Assembly: GCF_014842975.1 (NCBI RefSeq)
Contig: NZ_JACYXK010000021.1
Location: 1-64,000 of the forward strand
Length of the DNA: 64,000 nucleotides
Direction: 5' to 3'
DNA from: Rhodanobacter sp. DHB23
Lineage (GTDB): Bacteria; Pseudomonadota; Gammaproteobacteria; Xanthomonadales; Rhodanobacteraceae
Below, piece after piece: positions 36,177 through 46,300 of the stretch (its first letter is position 1; every line of letters begins with the position of its first letter). The notes below the pieces were generated by a model. The model ran no database searches. It had not been told where the DNA came from and was given only the letters and a program-made list of their open reading frames with translations. The position numbers and the translations under genes are program-made.

Positions 36177-38300
36177 ATGACCCAGCAATTCCTGAAGCCC
36201 GTGGCGCTGGCCGCCGCTGTCGCGCTGGCACTGACCGGCTGCGGCAAGAGCGAACAGGCCGCCACCCCGGCGCCGGCCACCCCGGCCACCGCCCCGGCCC
36301 CGGCCGCTACCACCGCCGCCGCCGCGCCGGCCAGCGTGTTCGACGTCAGCGAGCTGGGCCCGAGCACCGAGGCCTGCTCGGACTTCAACGGCTTCGTCAA
36401 CGCGAAGTGGGTCGCCGCCAACCCGATCCCGGACGACCGTACCCGCTGGGGCGCCTTCGACAAGCTGGCCGAAGACAGCCTCAACACCCAGCACGACATC
36501 GTCGATGCCGCCGCCAAGGGCGCCGCCACGGCCCAGGCCGGTTCGATCGAGCAGAAGATCGGCCTGCTGTACCAGTCGGGCATGAACGAGGACGCCATCG
36601 AGAAGGCCGGCTTCGACCCGATCAAGCCCAAGCTCGACGCCATCGCCGCGCTGAAGACCGGCGCCGACGTCGCCGACTACATCACCAAGGCCTATGCCGA
36701 GGGCGACGGCCAGGTGTTCCAGTTCGGCTCCGGCGCGGACTTCCAGCATGCCGACATGCAGATCGCCTACGCCAACGAAAGCGGCCTGGGCCTGCCCACC
36801 AAGGACTACTACAGCGACGCCAAGTACAAGGACATCCGCGACGCCTACCTGGCCTACATCGCCAAGTCGCTGACCCTGACCGGCGTGTCCGACGCCGACG
36901 CCAAGAAGCAGGCCGACGACGTGCTGGCGTTCGAGACCAAGCTGGCCGCCGCCTCGCTGTCGCCGGTGGAAGAGCGCGACCCGCAGAACGAATACCACTT
37001 CGTCAGCGTCAAGGACGCCGACAAGGTCACCCCGCACTTCAGCTGGGACAAGTTCTTCGCCGCCCAGGGCGTGACCATCGACAAGGGCTTCTCGCTGTCG
37101 CAGCCGAAGTTCTTCGCCGAGTTCGACAAGCTGCTGGCCAGCGCGCCGGCCTCCGAGTGGCAGGCCTACCTGCGCTTCCACACCATCAGCGACGCCTCGA
37201 ACTACCTGAGCAAGAACTTCCAGGACAACAAGTTCGACTTCTACGGCAAGACCCTCGCCGGCCAGCCGCAGCAGAAGCCGCGCTGGAAGCGCGTGCTGGG
37301 CGCGGTCAACGGCTCGATGGGCGAGGCGCTGGGCCAGCTGTACGTGGCCAAGGTGTTCACGCCGGAGACCAAGCAGCGTGCGCAGGAGCTGGTGGACAAC
37401 GTGCGCAACGCGCTCAAGGCCCGCATCGAGAACCTCGACTGGATGAGCGACGCCACCAAGCAGCAGGCCATCGCCAAGTGGAACACCTTCCTGCCGAAGA
37501 TCGGCTACCCGGACAAGTGGCGTGACTGGTCGGGCCTGAACATCACCGGCGACAGCTACTACGGCAACGTGATGGCCGCCGCCAAGTTCGACTACGACTA
37601 CGACATCGCCAAGATCGGCAAGCCCACCGACCGCAAGGAATGGGGCATGACCCCGCAGACGGTCAACGCGTACTACAACCCGACCGACAACACGATCAAC
37701 TTCCCGGCCGCGATCCTGCAGCCGCCGTTCTTCTACGCCAACGGCGACGACGCGATCAACTACGGCGGCATCGGCGCCGTGATCGGCCACGAGTCCAGCC
37801 ACGGCTTCGACGACCAGGGCAGCCAGTTCGACGGCGCGGGCAACAACAAGAACTGGTGGACCAAGGACGACCGCGCCAAGTTCGACGCCCGCACCGACAA
37901 GCTGGTGCAGCAGTTCAACGACTACACCCCGATCCAGGACAAGCCGGACGCGCACGTCAACGGCAAGCTCACGCTGGGCGAGAACATCGCCGACCTGGGC
38001 GGACTGAACGTGGCGTACGACGCGCTGCAGGTCGCGCTGAAGAACAACCCGAAGGAAGCCGGCGAGAAGATCGACGGCTACACCGAGGACCAGCGTTTCT
38101 TCCTGAACTGGGCGCGCGTGTGGCGCGGCTCGGTGCGCGAGAAGCAGGCGCTGCTGTACCTCAACACCGACCCGCACGCACCGGCTTCGCTGCGCGCGAT
38201 CGGCGCGCCGTCGAACATGCCGGCCTTCGCCAGCGCGTTCCAGTGCAAGCCCGGCGACGCGATGGTGCGTCCGGCCGACAAGCAGGTGAAGATCTGGTGA
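36177..38300 (+). CDS. M13-family (PepO/neprilysin-like) zinc endopeptidase, lipoprotein
   Basis: 707 residues. The lipoprotein signal MTQQFLKPVALAAAVALALTGCG with lipobox LTGC is followed by a Pro/Ala/Thr-rich linker (about 28-55). The M13 N-terminal domain starts at CSDFNGFVNAKWVAANPIP. The catalytic domain has HESSH at 538-542 (second HEXXH), ENIAD at about 602 (third zinc ligand) and the substrate residues NAYYNPTDNTINFPAAILQPP. The C-terminal end VKIW resembles the family's closing tryptophan. It digests peptides in the cell envelope. It is preceded by a strong ribosome site and followed by a hairpin terminator (38346-38371). Confidence 0.93.
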   Translation: MTQQFLKPVALAAAVALALTGCGKSEQAATPAPATPATAPAPAATTAAAAPASVFDVSELGPSTEACSDFNGFVNAKWVAANPIPDDRTRWGAFDKLAEDSLNTQHDIVDAAAKGAATAQAGSIEQKIGLLYQSGMNEDAIEKAGFDPIKPKLDAIAALKTGADVADYITKAYAEGDGQVFQFGSGADFQHADMQIAYANESGLGLPTKDYYSDAKYKDIRDAYLAYIAKSLTLTGVSDADAKKQADDVLAFETKLAAASLSPVEERDPQNEYHFVSVKDADKVTPHFSWDKFFAAQGVTIDKGFSLSQPKFFAEFDKLLASAPASEWQAYLRFHTISDASNYLSKNFQDNKFDFYGKTLAGQPQQKPRWKRVLGAVNGSMGEALGQLYVAKVFTPETKQRAQELVDNVRNALKARIENLDWMSDATKQQAIAKWNTFLPKIGYPDKWRDWSGLNITGDSYYGNVMAAAKFDYDYDIAKIGKPTDRKEWGMTPQTVNAYYNPTDNTINFPAAILQPPFFYANGDDAINYGGIGAVIGHESSHGFDDQGSQFDGAGNNKNWWTKDDRAKFDARTDKLVQQFNDYTPIQDKPDAHVNGKLTLGENIADLGGLNVAYDALQVALKNNPKEAGEKIDGYTEDQRFFLNWARVWRGSVREKQALLYLNTDPHAPASLRAIGAPSNMPAFASAFQCKPGDAMVRPADKQVKIW

Positions 38301-38345
38301 CATCCATGCACCGCGGCATCCGCCGCGGTGCTCTTTCACTTCGAC

Positions 38346-38371
38346 GCCGCGCGCAAGCGCGGCGTTTTTTA
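38346..38371 (+). terminator. Rho-independent terminator after M13 peptidase gene
   Basis: Stem CGCCGCGC / GCGCGGCG (eight perfect pairs), GCAA tetraloop, then six T residues (38366-38371). It lies 45 bases after the stop, preceded by another GC palindrome (about 38311-38330). It is the clearest classical terminator in the window. Confidence 0.9.
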
Positions 38372-38408
38372 TGCGTGTGCCGAGCGGCCCGCACCCATGG
38401 GGGACTGC

Positions 38409-39335
38409 TCAGCCGCACGCCCCACGCGCCTCATAGGCCTTCAGGTGCGCATACGCGAGGCGCAGCACCGGCGCCTCCACACCGTGCGCTTCGCCGCGCG
38501 CCAGCAGGTCGCCGATCACATGGTCGGCCTCGACGCGGCCGCCGTGCTCGAGGTCGCGCAGCATCGATGCGCTGAACGTCGAACCGGCCTCGGTGAGCAG
38601 GCCACGGGCGCGTTCGATCACCGCCGCGTCCGGCTCGTGGCCGCAGGCCGCGGCGATGCGGCGGCAATCGTCGAGCAGGGCCAGCGTGGCCTCGCGGCCG
38701 CCGGGTGCGGCCACGATGTCGCCCACCGGCGCGCGCATCAGGCAGGTGATGCCGGCGAGGCTGGCGAGGAACACCCATTTGTCCCACATGTCCTGCACGA
38801 CGTGGCGACTGGCGCGCGAGTCGAAGTTCGCGCCCGCCATCGCCCGCGCGATGCGCCGCACGCGCTCCGAATCGCTGCCGTCGCGCTCGCCGAAGCCGAG
38901 GCTGTGCGTGCGGTTGAGGTGGCGCACGGTGCCGTCGTCGTCCAGCGTGGCGGCGATGGCGCATTGCCCGCCCAGCACGCGAGCGGCGCCGAAGCGCGCG
39001 TCGAGCAGGTCGAGCTGGCGCATGCCGTTGAGCACGGGCAGCACCGCACTCTGTTCACCCACGGCGGGCGCGATGTCCTCCATCGCCTGCGGCAGGTCCC
39101 AGGCCTTGCAGCCCAGCAGCACGAGGTCGAAGGGCGCACGCAGCGTGGCCGTGGTGAGCGTGGGCGGCGCAGCGATGTCGGCATCGCCCATCGCACTGCG
39201 GATGCGCAGGCCATGCCGCGCCAGCAGCGCCGCGCGCCGCTCGCGCACCAGGAAGGTCACGTCCTGCCCTGCCTGCAGCAGGCGTCCGCCGAAATAGCCG
39301 CCGGTGGCGCCGGCGCCCACGACCAGGATGCGCAT
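38409..39335 (-). CDS. panE: Ketopantoate reductase family protein (2-dehydropantoate 2-reductase)
   Basis: NADPH-dependent reductase making pantoate for coenzyme A. 308 residues. The Rossmann motif MRILVVGAGATGGYFGGRLLQAGQDV, the LLGCKAWDLPQAM segment, and the catalytic lysine in MWDKWVFLASLAGITCLM with the conserved SSxLRD-like SASMLRDLEHGGRVEADHVIGDLL at the end are all present. The start at 39335 has GAGGAG at good spacing. Several ApbA/PanE paralogues exist in many genomes, so the exact substrate of this copy is not certain. Confidence 0.85.
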   Translation of the reverse strand: MRILVVGAGATGGYFGGRLLQAGQDVTFLVRERRAALLARHGLRIRSAMGDADIAAPPTLTTATLRAPFDLVLLGCKAWDLPQAMEDIAPAVGEQSAVLPVLNGMRQLDLLDARFGAARVLGGQCAIAATLDDDGTVRHLNRTHSLGFGERDGSDSERVRRIARAMAGANFDSRASRHVVQDMWDKWVFLASLAGITCLMRAPVGDIVAAPGGREATLALLDDCRRIAAACGHEPDAAVIERARGLLTEAGSTFSASMLRDLEHGGRVEADHVIGDLLARGEAHGVEAPVLRLAYAHLKAYEARGACG

Positions 39336-39435
39336 GGCCTCATTCTCCTCGTGCCGAAATCCGTCCAAGCGTAGCGCCACGATTCGCCGCTGCCGAGTCG
39401 TACCCGGAGCGACGCCCGCCTGATCCGCACATTCA

Positions 39436-39454
39436 TTTATTGCGAATCATTCTC
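39436..39454. promoter_or_regulatory. Fur box upstream of siderophore receptor
   Basis: TTTATTGCGAATCATTCTC matches the 19-base consensus GATAATGATAATCATTATC at 13 positions, with a strong right half AATCATTCTC. It lies in an AT-rich stretch 112 bases before the receptor ATG. Iron-Fur repression is the expected control for this gene pair. Confidence 0.7.
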
Positions 39455-39565
39455 GTTTGAATTAACCTTGCAACCGATCAGCGCAGACCCAGCACGCCAT
39501 CGCGACATGCGACGGCCGCCCCGTCCTGCGCTCCCGTTCCGAACTGCCGTGGAGCTTTCTCACCG

Positions 39566-41908
39566 ATGGATTTCGTCAAGAGCCGCAAGCATCCCGTGAC
39601 GCGCCGCAGCGCAACGCCCGCACTCACCGCCGCCACGCTGGCGACCGGCCTCGCGCTGGCGTTGCCGGTCATGGCGACCGATACCTCCTCGCCCATCACG
39701 GATGCGCAGACCTCCCAGGCCAGGCACCTGCAGGGCGTCACCGTGGAAGGCACCGCCACCACAGCGCAGCTCTCCTCGCCCAAGTTCACCCAGCCGCTGG
39801 TGGACACGCCGCAGACCATCCAGGTCATCAGCAGGGAGCTGATCCAGCAGCAAGGCGCCACCACGCTCACCGAAGCGCTGCGCAACACGCCCGGCGTGGG
39901 CGCATTCTTCCTCGGCGAGAACGGCTCCACCAATACCGGCGACGCCGTCTACATGCGCGGCTTCAACACCAGCAGCAGCATCTTCGTGGACGGCGTGCGC
40001 GACCTGAACACCATCTCCCGCGACGTCTTCAACATCGAGCAGATCGAGGTGACCAAGGGCCCGGACAGCACGGAATACGGCCGCACCGCGCCCTCCGGCG
40101 CGATCAACATGGTGACCAAGCAGCCCACGCTGCAGGACGCCGTGTCCGGCTCGGTGGGCTACGGCAGCGACAACCAGAAGCGCGCCACCGCCGACTGGAA
40201 CCAGCAGATCGGCGACGGCGCCGCCTTCCGCCTCAACGTGCTCGACCAGGACAGCGGCGTGCCCGGCCGCCACGACGTGGAGAACGACCGCTGGGGCGTG
40301 GCGCCCTCGTTGGCGCTGGGGCTGAACACGTCCACCCGCGTGTATCTCGACTTCCTGCACGTGAAGCAGGACAACGTGCCCGACGGCGGCGTGCCCACCA
40401 TCGGCCTGCCCGGCTACTCCTCGCCCGATCCCACGCGCCCGTTCATCGCCAACGCGCCTGCCGTCGACCCGAGCAACTTCTACGGCACCGACCAGGACCA
40501 CGACAACGTGGTCGAGAACATGTTCACCGCGATCCTGCAACACGACTTCTCGGACAGCGTGACCCTGCACGACACGCTGCGCTGGGGCCGCACGCAGGAG
40601 AACTACCTGCTGACCTCGTTCACGGCCACCGCCGCGAACCTGCTGACGCCGAACCCGGCCGATCCGTCCACCTGGACGCTGGCACGCAGCAACCCGAATT
40701 TCGAGGACCAGGTCAACCGCATCGTCGCCAACCAGCTCAACCTCGCCGCCAGCTTCGAGACGGGCGCCATCACGCACGACCTCAGCACCGGCATCGAGCT
40801 GAGCCAGGAGAAACTCGACACCACCACGCTCGCCGCGCTCAACGGCAGCACCTGGCCCGCGGCCAACCTGTACGACCCGGATCCCGACGTCGGCAACGCC
40901 CTGCGCTATGGCCCCAACGGCGGCTGGACCAACGGCAACACCAAGACCGCGGCCGCCTACCTGTTCGACACGCTGAAGTTCGGCGAGCAGTGGCAGGTCA
41001 ACGCCGGCGTGCGCCTCGACCACTACGACACCGACTTCGACAGCACCGTCGCCTGCGGCAGCAAGAACACGCCGGCCTGCGGCAGCCTGGCCACCGGCAC
41101 CATCGTGCCCGGCCTCGATGCCAATACCTCCGGCAACCTCACCAGCTGGCAGCTCGCGTTGATCTACAAGCCGGCGGCGAACGGCAGCGTCTACGCGGCG
41201 CTTTCCACCTCGGCACAGCCGCCGGGCGGCAGCAGCCTGTCGCTGAGCAGCTCCACCAACAGCGCGGACAACCCGCTGCTCCAGCCGGAGCGGGCGCGCA
41301 CCGCCGAAGTCGGCACCAAGTGGAACCTGCTCGACGAACACCTGCTGCTGACCGCCGCGCTCTACCGCACCACCGTCAGCAACGACCTGGAGCAGGACCC
41401 GACCACCCTGCTGTACTACCCGATCGGCCAGAAGCGCGTGCAGGGCGTGGAAATCACCGCCGTCGGCCAGATCACCCCGGACTGGGCGGTCAATGCCGGC
41501 TTCACCAGCATGCACACCAGCACCAGCAACGGCGCGGTCAGCGGCGCCACCACCACCTCGGCACCCGCCGCCGACGGCAGCAACGTGCTGGCCTACACGC
41601 CGAATAGCGCCTTCACCAGCTGGACCACCTACCGCCTGCCGTTCGGCCTGGTCATCGGCGGCGGCGCGCGCTACTCCGGCGAAATGCAGCGCGGCGCCGA
41701 CAGCGCCATCGGCACGCCGCAGTACGCCAAGTCGTACTGGGTGTTCGACGCCATGGCCACCTACACCATCAACCGGCACTTCGACCTGCAGCTCAACCTC
41801 TACAACCTGTTCGACAAGAGCTACGTCGCGGCGATCAACAAGAGCGGCTACCGCTATATCCCGGGACAACCGCGCTCGGGCATGTTGACGGCGAACTTCC
41901 ACTTCTGA
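39566..41908 (+). CDS. fiu: TonB-dependent catecholate siderophore receptor (Fiu-like)
   Basis: Outer-membrane receptor for iron-catechol complexes. 780 residues. Signal region about 1-38 (ALALPVMA), TonB-box-like LQGVTVEGT (about 55-63), the plug domain (about 75-185, FTQPLVDTPQTIQVISRELIQQQGATTLTEALR ... YMRGFNTSSSIFVDGVRDL), then a 22-strand barrel ending in SGMLTANFHF with terminal Phe. The neighbouring PiuC-type oxygenase is the classical partner of Fiu/PiuA/CirA-type receptors. A Fur box precedes the gene. Fiu rather than FhuE is chosen on this pairing, so the exact ligand is uncertain. Confidence 0.85.
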   Translation: MDFVKSRKHPVTRRSATPALTAATLATGLALALPVMATDTSSPITDAQTSQARHLQGVTVEGTATTAQLSSPKFTQPLVDTPQTIQVISRELIQQQGATTLTEALRNTPGVGAFFLGENGSTNTGDAVYMRGFNTSSSIFVDGVRDLNTISRDVFNIEQIEVTKGPDSTEYGRTAPSGAINMVTKQPTLQDAVSGSVGYGSDNQKRATADWNQQIGDGAAFRLNVLDQDSGVPGRHDVENDRWGVAPSLALGLNTSTRVYLDFLHVKQDNVPDGGVPTIGLPGYSSPDPTRPFIANAPAVDPSNFYGTDQDHDNVVENMFTAILQHDFSDSVTLHDTLRWGRTQENYLLTSFTATAANLLTPNPADPSTWTLARSNPNFEDQVNRIVANQLNLAASFETGAITHDLSTGIELSQEKLDTTTLAALNGSTWPAANLYDPDPDVGNALRYGPNGGWTNGNTKTAAAYLFDTLKFGEQWQVNAGVRLDHYDTDFDSTVACGSKNTPACGSLATGTIVPGLDANTSGNLTSWQLALIYKPAANGSVYAALSTSAQPPGGSSLSLSSSTNSADNPLLQPERARTAEVGTKWNLLDEHLLLTAALYRTTVSNDLEQDPTTLLYYPIGQKRVQGVEITAVGQITPDWAVNAGFTSMHTSTSNGAVSGATTTSAPAADGSNVLAYTPNSAFTSWTTYRLPFGLVIGGGARYSGEMQRGADSAIGTPQYAKSYWVFDAMATYTINRHFDLQLNLYNLFDKSYVAAINKSGYRYIPGQPRSGMLTANFHF

Positions 41909-41934
41909 CCCGCGGATACGCACGACGCGCCTCC

Positions 41935-42013
41935 GTAGGAGCGCACCCTGTGCGCGAATGCTCTGACGCCTCGATCAAGGCCAGAAGCATTCGCGCACAG
42001 GGTGCGCTCCTAC
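41935..42013. repeat. REP hairpin 4, between receptor and PiuC gene
   Basis: A perfect inverted repeat of 28 bases per arm: the left begins GTAGGAGCGCACCCTGTGCG and continues CGAATGCT, and the right is its reverse complement ending in CTCCTAC. The loop is about 23 bases and includes TCGATCAAGG. It is the best-preserved member of the family (others at 4622, 20419, 34063). Confidence 0.85.
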
Positions 42014-42058
42014 AATCGGGCGGGCCGTTTGCGGGTTCCGTCTTCGAGGAACACACCC

Positions 42059-42736
42059 ATGCTGCTGCACATCCCCGACATCCTCGATTCCGCGCAAGTC
42101 GCGCAACTGCGCCAGGCGCTGGACGGCGCCGACTGGACCGACGGCCGCGAAACCGTCGGCGCGCAAGGCGCCCAGGTGAAGCGCAACATGCAACTGCCCG
42201 ACGCCTCGCCGCTGCGCCGGCAACTGGGCGAAACGACACTCGCCGCGCTGGCGAAGCATCCGCTCTACCACTCGGCCACCCTGCCCCTGCGCACCCTGCC
42301 GCCGCGCTTCAACCGCTACGAGGGCGGCGGCGAATACGGCATGCACGTCGACGGCTCGGTGATGGCCCTGCCGAACGGCGAGCAGTTGCGCAGCGACATC
42401 TCCTGCACGCTGTTCCTCAGCGAACCGGACGAGTACGACGGCGGCGAACTGGTCGTCAGCGACACCTATGGCGAGCACGAGGTGAAGCTGCCCGCCGGCG
42501 ACGCCATCATCTATCCCTCAAGCAGCCTGCACCGCGTGCAGCCGGTGACGCGCGGCGCGCGCGTGGCCGCTTTCTTCTGGGTGCAGAGCCTGGTGCGCGA
42601 CGACGGCCGCCGCCGCCTGCTGTTCGAACTGGATGCCGCGATCCAGCGCCTGCTCGCGACCCATGCCGACCGCGACGCCGTGCTGCAGCTCACCGGCACC
42701 TACCACAACCTGCTCAGGCAATGGGCGGAGAGCTGA
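42059..42736 (+). CDS. piuC: Fe(II)/2-oxoglutarate-dependent dioxygenase, PiuC/PKHD type
   Basis: 225 residues. Iron ligands are His96 and Asp98 in [10 protein letters not shown] and His158 in [10 protein letters not shown]; the 2-oxoglutarate Arg is expected in [13 protein letters not shown]. The family (PiuC/YbiX) is nearly always beside a catechol-siderophore receptor and is needed for full receptor-dependent uptake, but its substrate is not settled. ATG 42059 has CGAGGA upstream. A REP hairpin separates it from the receptor gene, with cotranscription likely. Confidence 0.9.
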   Translation: MLLHIPDILDSAQVAQLRQALDGADWTDGRETVGAQGAQVKRNMQLPDASPLRRQLGETTLAALAKHPLYHSATLPLRTLPPRFNRYEGGGEYGMHVDGSVMALPNGEQLRSDISCTLFLSEPDEYDGGELVVSDTYGEHEVKLPAGDAIIYPSSSLHRVQPVTRGARVAAFFWVQSLVRDDGRRRLLFELDAAIQRLLATHADRDAVLQLTGTYHNLLRQWAES

Positions 42737-42838
42737 GCCCGGCCCACCAGAAAGGCGCCGCGCGCGCATGCACGTGCTGGCCTTGACCCGCGCCAGGGCA
42801 TCGCGCCGCAGACGCAGCTCCAGCCATCCTTCCGTTCC

Positions 42839-43366
42839 TCAGCCGCCCCAGCATTGCTCGGCGGTGTTCGTGCCGCCCACGACGTTGCGCGCGCCGGTCT
42901 GGTCCAGCGTCAGGGTGCCGCATTGCGTGTCGCGGGTCTGCTGCGCATTGATCGGTTCCGCATCCAGGGTGTAGCCGGTCGCGGAAACGGCCGGCGCGCT
43001 ATACCTGTAGTTGTTGCCGGTCTGCGATGCCGTGGCGCAATCCAGTACCAGCGTCGGCGCCGCGCCGGCGACCGGGTTCGCCACGGCGGCGGCCGTTCCG
43101 GATGCGGCGGGCGCCTCGTCATAGCGCAGGTTGGTGGTGTAGTAGCGCTCCATGTAATTCGCGTACTCGGACAGGCAGGCCGTGGCCGCCGCGCGGTTGG
43201 TCCTGACCACGTAGCGCGAATACGACGGCAGTGCGATGGCCGCGAGGAGCGCGACGATCGCCAACACGATCATCAGCTCGAGCAGGGTGAAACCCGTGCT
43301 GCCGCGGCCGGCCTGGCGATGGCCGCGTTCCGCCGCGTGCCTGCCGTTGGAGGGGAGCCATTTCAT
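42839..43366 (-). CDS. pilE: Type IV pilin-like protein PilE (cluster 1)
   Basis: 175 residues. Prepilin leader ends at Gly25; the mature protein begins FTLLELMIVLAIVALLAAIALP with the invariant Glu at mature position 5. Helix 1 is followed by a globular head with paired cysteines (VLDCATASQTG and CGTLTL, plus EQCWGG at the end). Minor-pilin type PilE helps start pilus assembly and traffics with PilY1. Last gene of the fimT-pilV-pilW-pilX-pilY1-pilE series, ten bases after pilY1. The paralogue at 50415 shares the layout and the C-terminal EQCWGG. Confidence 0.92.
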   Translation of the reverse strand: MKWLPSNGRHAAERGHRQAGRGSTGFTLLELMIVLAIVALLAAIALPSYSRYVVRTNRAAATACLSEYANYMERYYTTNLRYDEAPAASGTAAAVANPVAGAAPTLVLDCATASQTGNNYRYSAPAVSATGYTLDAEPINAQQTRDTQCGTLTLDQTGARNVVGGTNTAEQCWGG

Positions 43367-43376
43367 CGTTCGTTCC

Positions 43377-46300
43377 TCAGTGGGCGATCAGTTCGCGCCA
43401 GGACACACGCAGGGGCACGCCGGTCGAACTCGAGGTCTGCGTGCTGGACGTGCTGCCGTTGTCGAAACTGGTCAGCATGGAACTGCCGACGAAGATCGGG
43501 TTGTTCGGCAGCGAACTGAAGCCGAGGCCGGCCGCCGGCTTGCCGTCGACCAGGTCGTCCGCATCGATCTTGCCGTCGCCGTTGACGTCGAAGAACGCCT
43601 GCGACGGATTGGTGCCGGTGAACGGGTCGACCGCCATGATCCAGCCCTTGCCGGACGGGTTGCAGGGATCGCTGGCCTTGGGAATGCGCGTGGTGCCGAG
43701 CAGCAGGTTGCCCTGGAACTGGCTGGGCGTGACCATGCGCTCGCCCTCGGCGCCGCTGACCGGCGAGACCAGGTCGATGTACCAGCCCGACTTGCCGTCG
43801 ATCGCCACCTTGTCCGCCGCCGCCTCGGCCAGTGTGGTCACGGCGCGCGCATTGCTCGTCTCCGCCGTGATGGAACGCTTCACGAGATTGGCGCCGCGCG
43901 TCATGCCGGATGTGACCGCCAGCCCCGTGGTGCCCGACTGCACGATCAACCCGTACCAGCTCTGCACGCTGGTGTCGGACAGGTCGGCCGAGTTCAGGTA
44001 GCTGCCGGTGCCGAAGAACACCCAGGTGTTGCCGGTCTTCGGGTCCTTGCCGACCAGCAGTCCGGCCGTGACCGGCTGCGCCTTGTTGTTGCCGTCCATG
44101 GCGGTGAAGATCTTCACGCCCGCGCTGCCCGGCGTGGCCGTGTCGCTCGTGCCCGTGCTGGTGTTGAGCGTGAACGACCACACGTTGCCGCCCGCGTCGC
44201 CGGCATAGGCCGTGGTGCTCACGCCGTTGCCGGAAGGATCCATCCACACGGCCGGCGCGGCCAGGCCGCTGGTGCCGCTGGTGTCGTGCACGTTGAGGCT
44301 GCCGTCGGCCAGCGCGAACTGCAGCAGCGCCGACTTGCCGGCCGTGCTGTTGTAGCCGTTGCCGACCAGCACCGACCAGGTGCCGTCCGCGGTCTGGGCG
44401 ATCACCGGCTTGCCGACCATCTGGCCGATGTAGCCGCTGTTCGCCAGGCCATCGCCCGCCGAACGCTCCCACAGCAACGCCACGTTGGCCGGGTCGGTGA
44501 CGTCCAGCGCATACACGGCCCTGGCCACGCCACGGCCGGTGCTCCCCACCAGCACCGTATGCCAGGCCGCCGGGTTGCCCATGTACACGTCGGCCACGGT
44601 CAGCTCGCCGTCGTTGAAGAAGCCGTGCGCCACCGCACCGCCGTAATCCGGGCTGGCCAGCGCGCCGAACCCCGCCGTGATGACGGCACCGGGCAGGTAG
44701 GCGAAGTTCTCCGCGCCGGAAGTGGCGTCGATACCGTGCAGCATGCCGTCGTTGGCGGCCACGTAGACCGTGCCGGCGCGCGAGCCCTTGCTGCTCGCAT
44801 ACTTCGCGAAGGCCGACGAACCGGTGAACGACTCGGTGTAGAACTGGTTCGCGTTCGGCGCGCCCACGTACACCGGCTGCGAATTGACGATGTCGCCCAT
44901 CGGCGTGTCGCGATTGCGGAACACGCCGCCGTTGGAAAGCTCCTGCGAGCTGTCGCCGCGCAGGTAATTGACCAGGCCGGCGCCGGTGAACACCGAGCCC
45001 GTCGGCATCGACGTGGCTAGCAGGGCGTCCTGCTGCGCCTTCGACAACTTGTCCCAGGCGAAATCCACGTACTGGCTGCCCGCGGCGGCGCCCGAGTTGT
45101 AGGTCTTGATCCTGCGGCTGGCCGCCGTCGGCAGGTTGCCCGATGCCGTCCAGCTGGGGCTGTTGGCGATCGTGCCGGTGGTGGAATCCACCGCCAGCGA
45201 CTTGAGGTCGCCCTTCCATTTGGCCGTCCAGTAGTTGGCCTGGTAGGCCACCGTGCCGGTCTGCAGCTGCGTGGAATTGGCGGCGAGGCTGGCGCCGGTG
45301 CCGACGCGCTCGGAGGCGCGTTTCAGGGCTTCCTTGATGCCCTGGGCGAAGCCGTCAGGATCCTTGGCCGAGAAGAAGCCGCCGTGACCGTTGACCGCGG
45401 CATGCGCCAGATCGGCAATGTTGGCGATACTGTCACTGCTCGGCTTCGGCCAGCTGAAGCCACTGATCGCCTTGCTGCTGTTGCCATTGGCCCAGGCAAA
45501 GATGCGGGCCATGCGATCCGTGTCCAGCACCGTACCGGTACCATCCGTCGCATCGAAGCCCATGCCCAGGGTGAACGTGGTCATGTGCTGCCAGAACGCC
45601 AGATCCTCGGTGTTGGTCGGTACCTCGTTGTCGATCCCGGGCTGCAGGTCGGTCATCCAGTACTTCATCGCCACGTCGGCGAGCGTATCGCTGTAGGTGA
45701 CACCCTTCGTGACCACCTTTTCGCACATCAACGAAGTGGGGTTGTAGGAGTAGCCGCTGCCGCAATTTGGAGTTGCAGTGGTATTGCTTCCCTTCAGGCA
45801 CTTGCCCTTGTTGGCACCGCTGGTCTGGAACGTATACCCCGAGTTGCACGTCGGCGTCTGGGAGCTGACGACGTCGGACGTCTGGCCGCTGTCCGCATAG
45901 GGCAAGGCCGATGCGTAGGCATAGCTCTGGTTGTTGGTTCCCTTGATGGTCGGGCCATTGCCGCCATCCACATCGCCGATATTGCTTGGAGTACTGCCGT
46001 TCCAGAAGCCATCGGTGGTCAGAATGGTGTAGGACTGGCGACAGGCCAACTGATTACTGGCTGCTGCCGTGGTGTAGTCGGGGTCCGAATTCATTCCCTT
46101 CCATGGCTGGTCCGTCTGGTAATACTTGCCCACTGCGTCCAGGGCCATCTGCAACGGGGTACTTCCCGTCGGCGGTATATCGTTTACCCAAGCCCAGAAT
46201 TTGGCTTTTTGCGTACCCGAAGAACCATCCCCGAACGGCGCCACCTGCGCCAAACCGGTTTTATATGTGGAGTTGCCGGCAGCCGTGGTAAACAAATATG

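Noticed and set aside
41935-42013. REP hairpins as rho-independent terminators
   Set aside because: All four have GC-rich arms but no following T-run, and two lie inside likely operons; they are better classed as REP elements.
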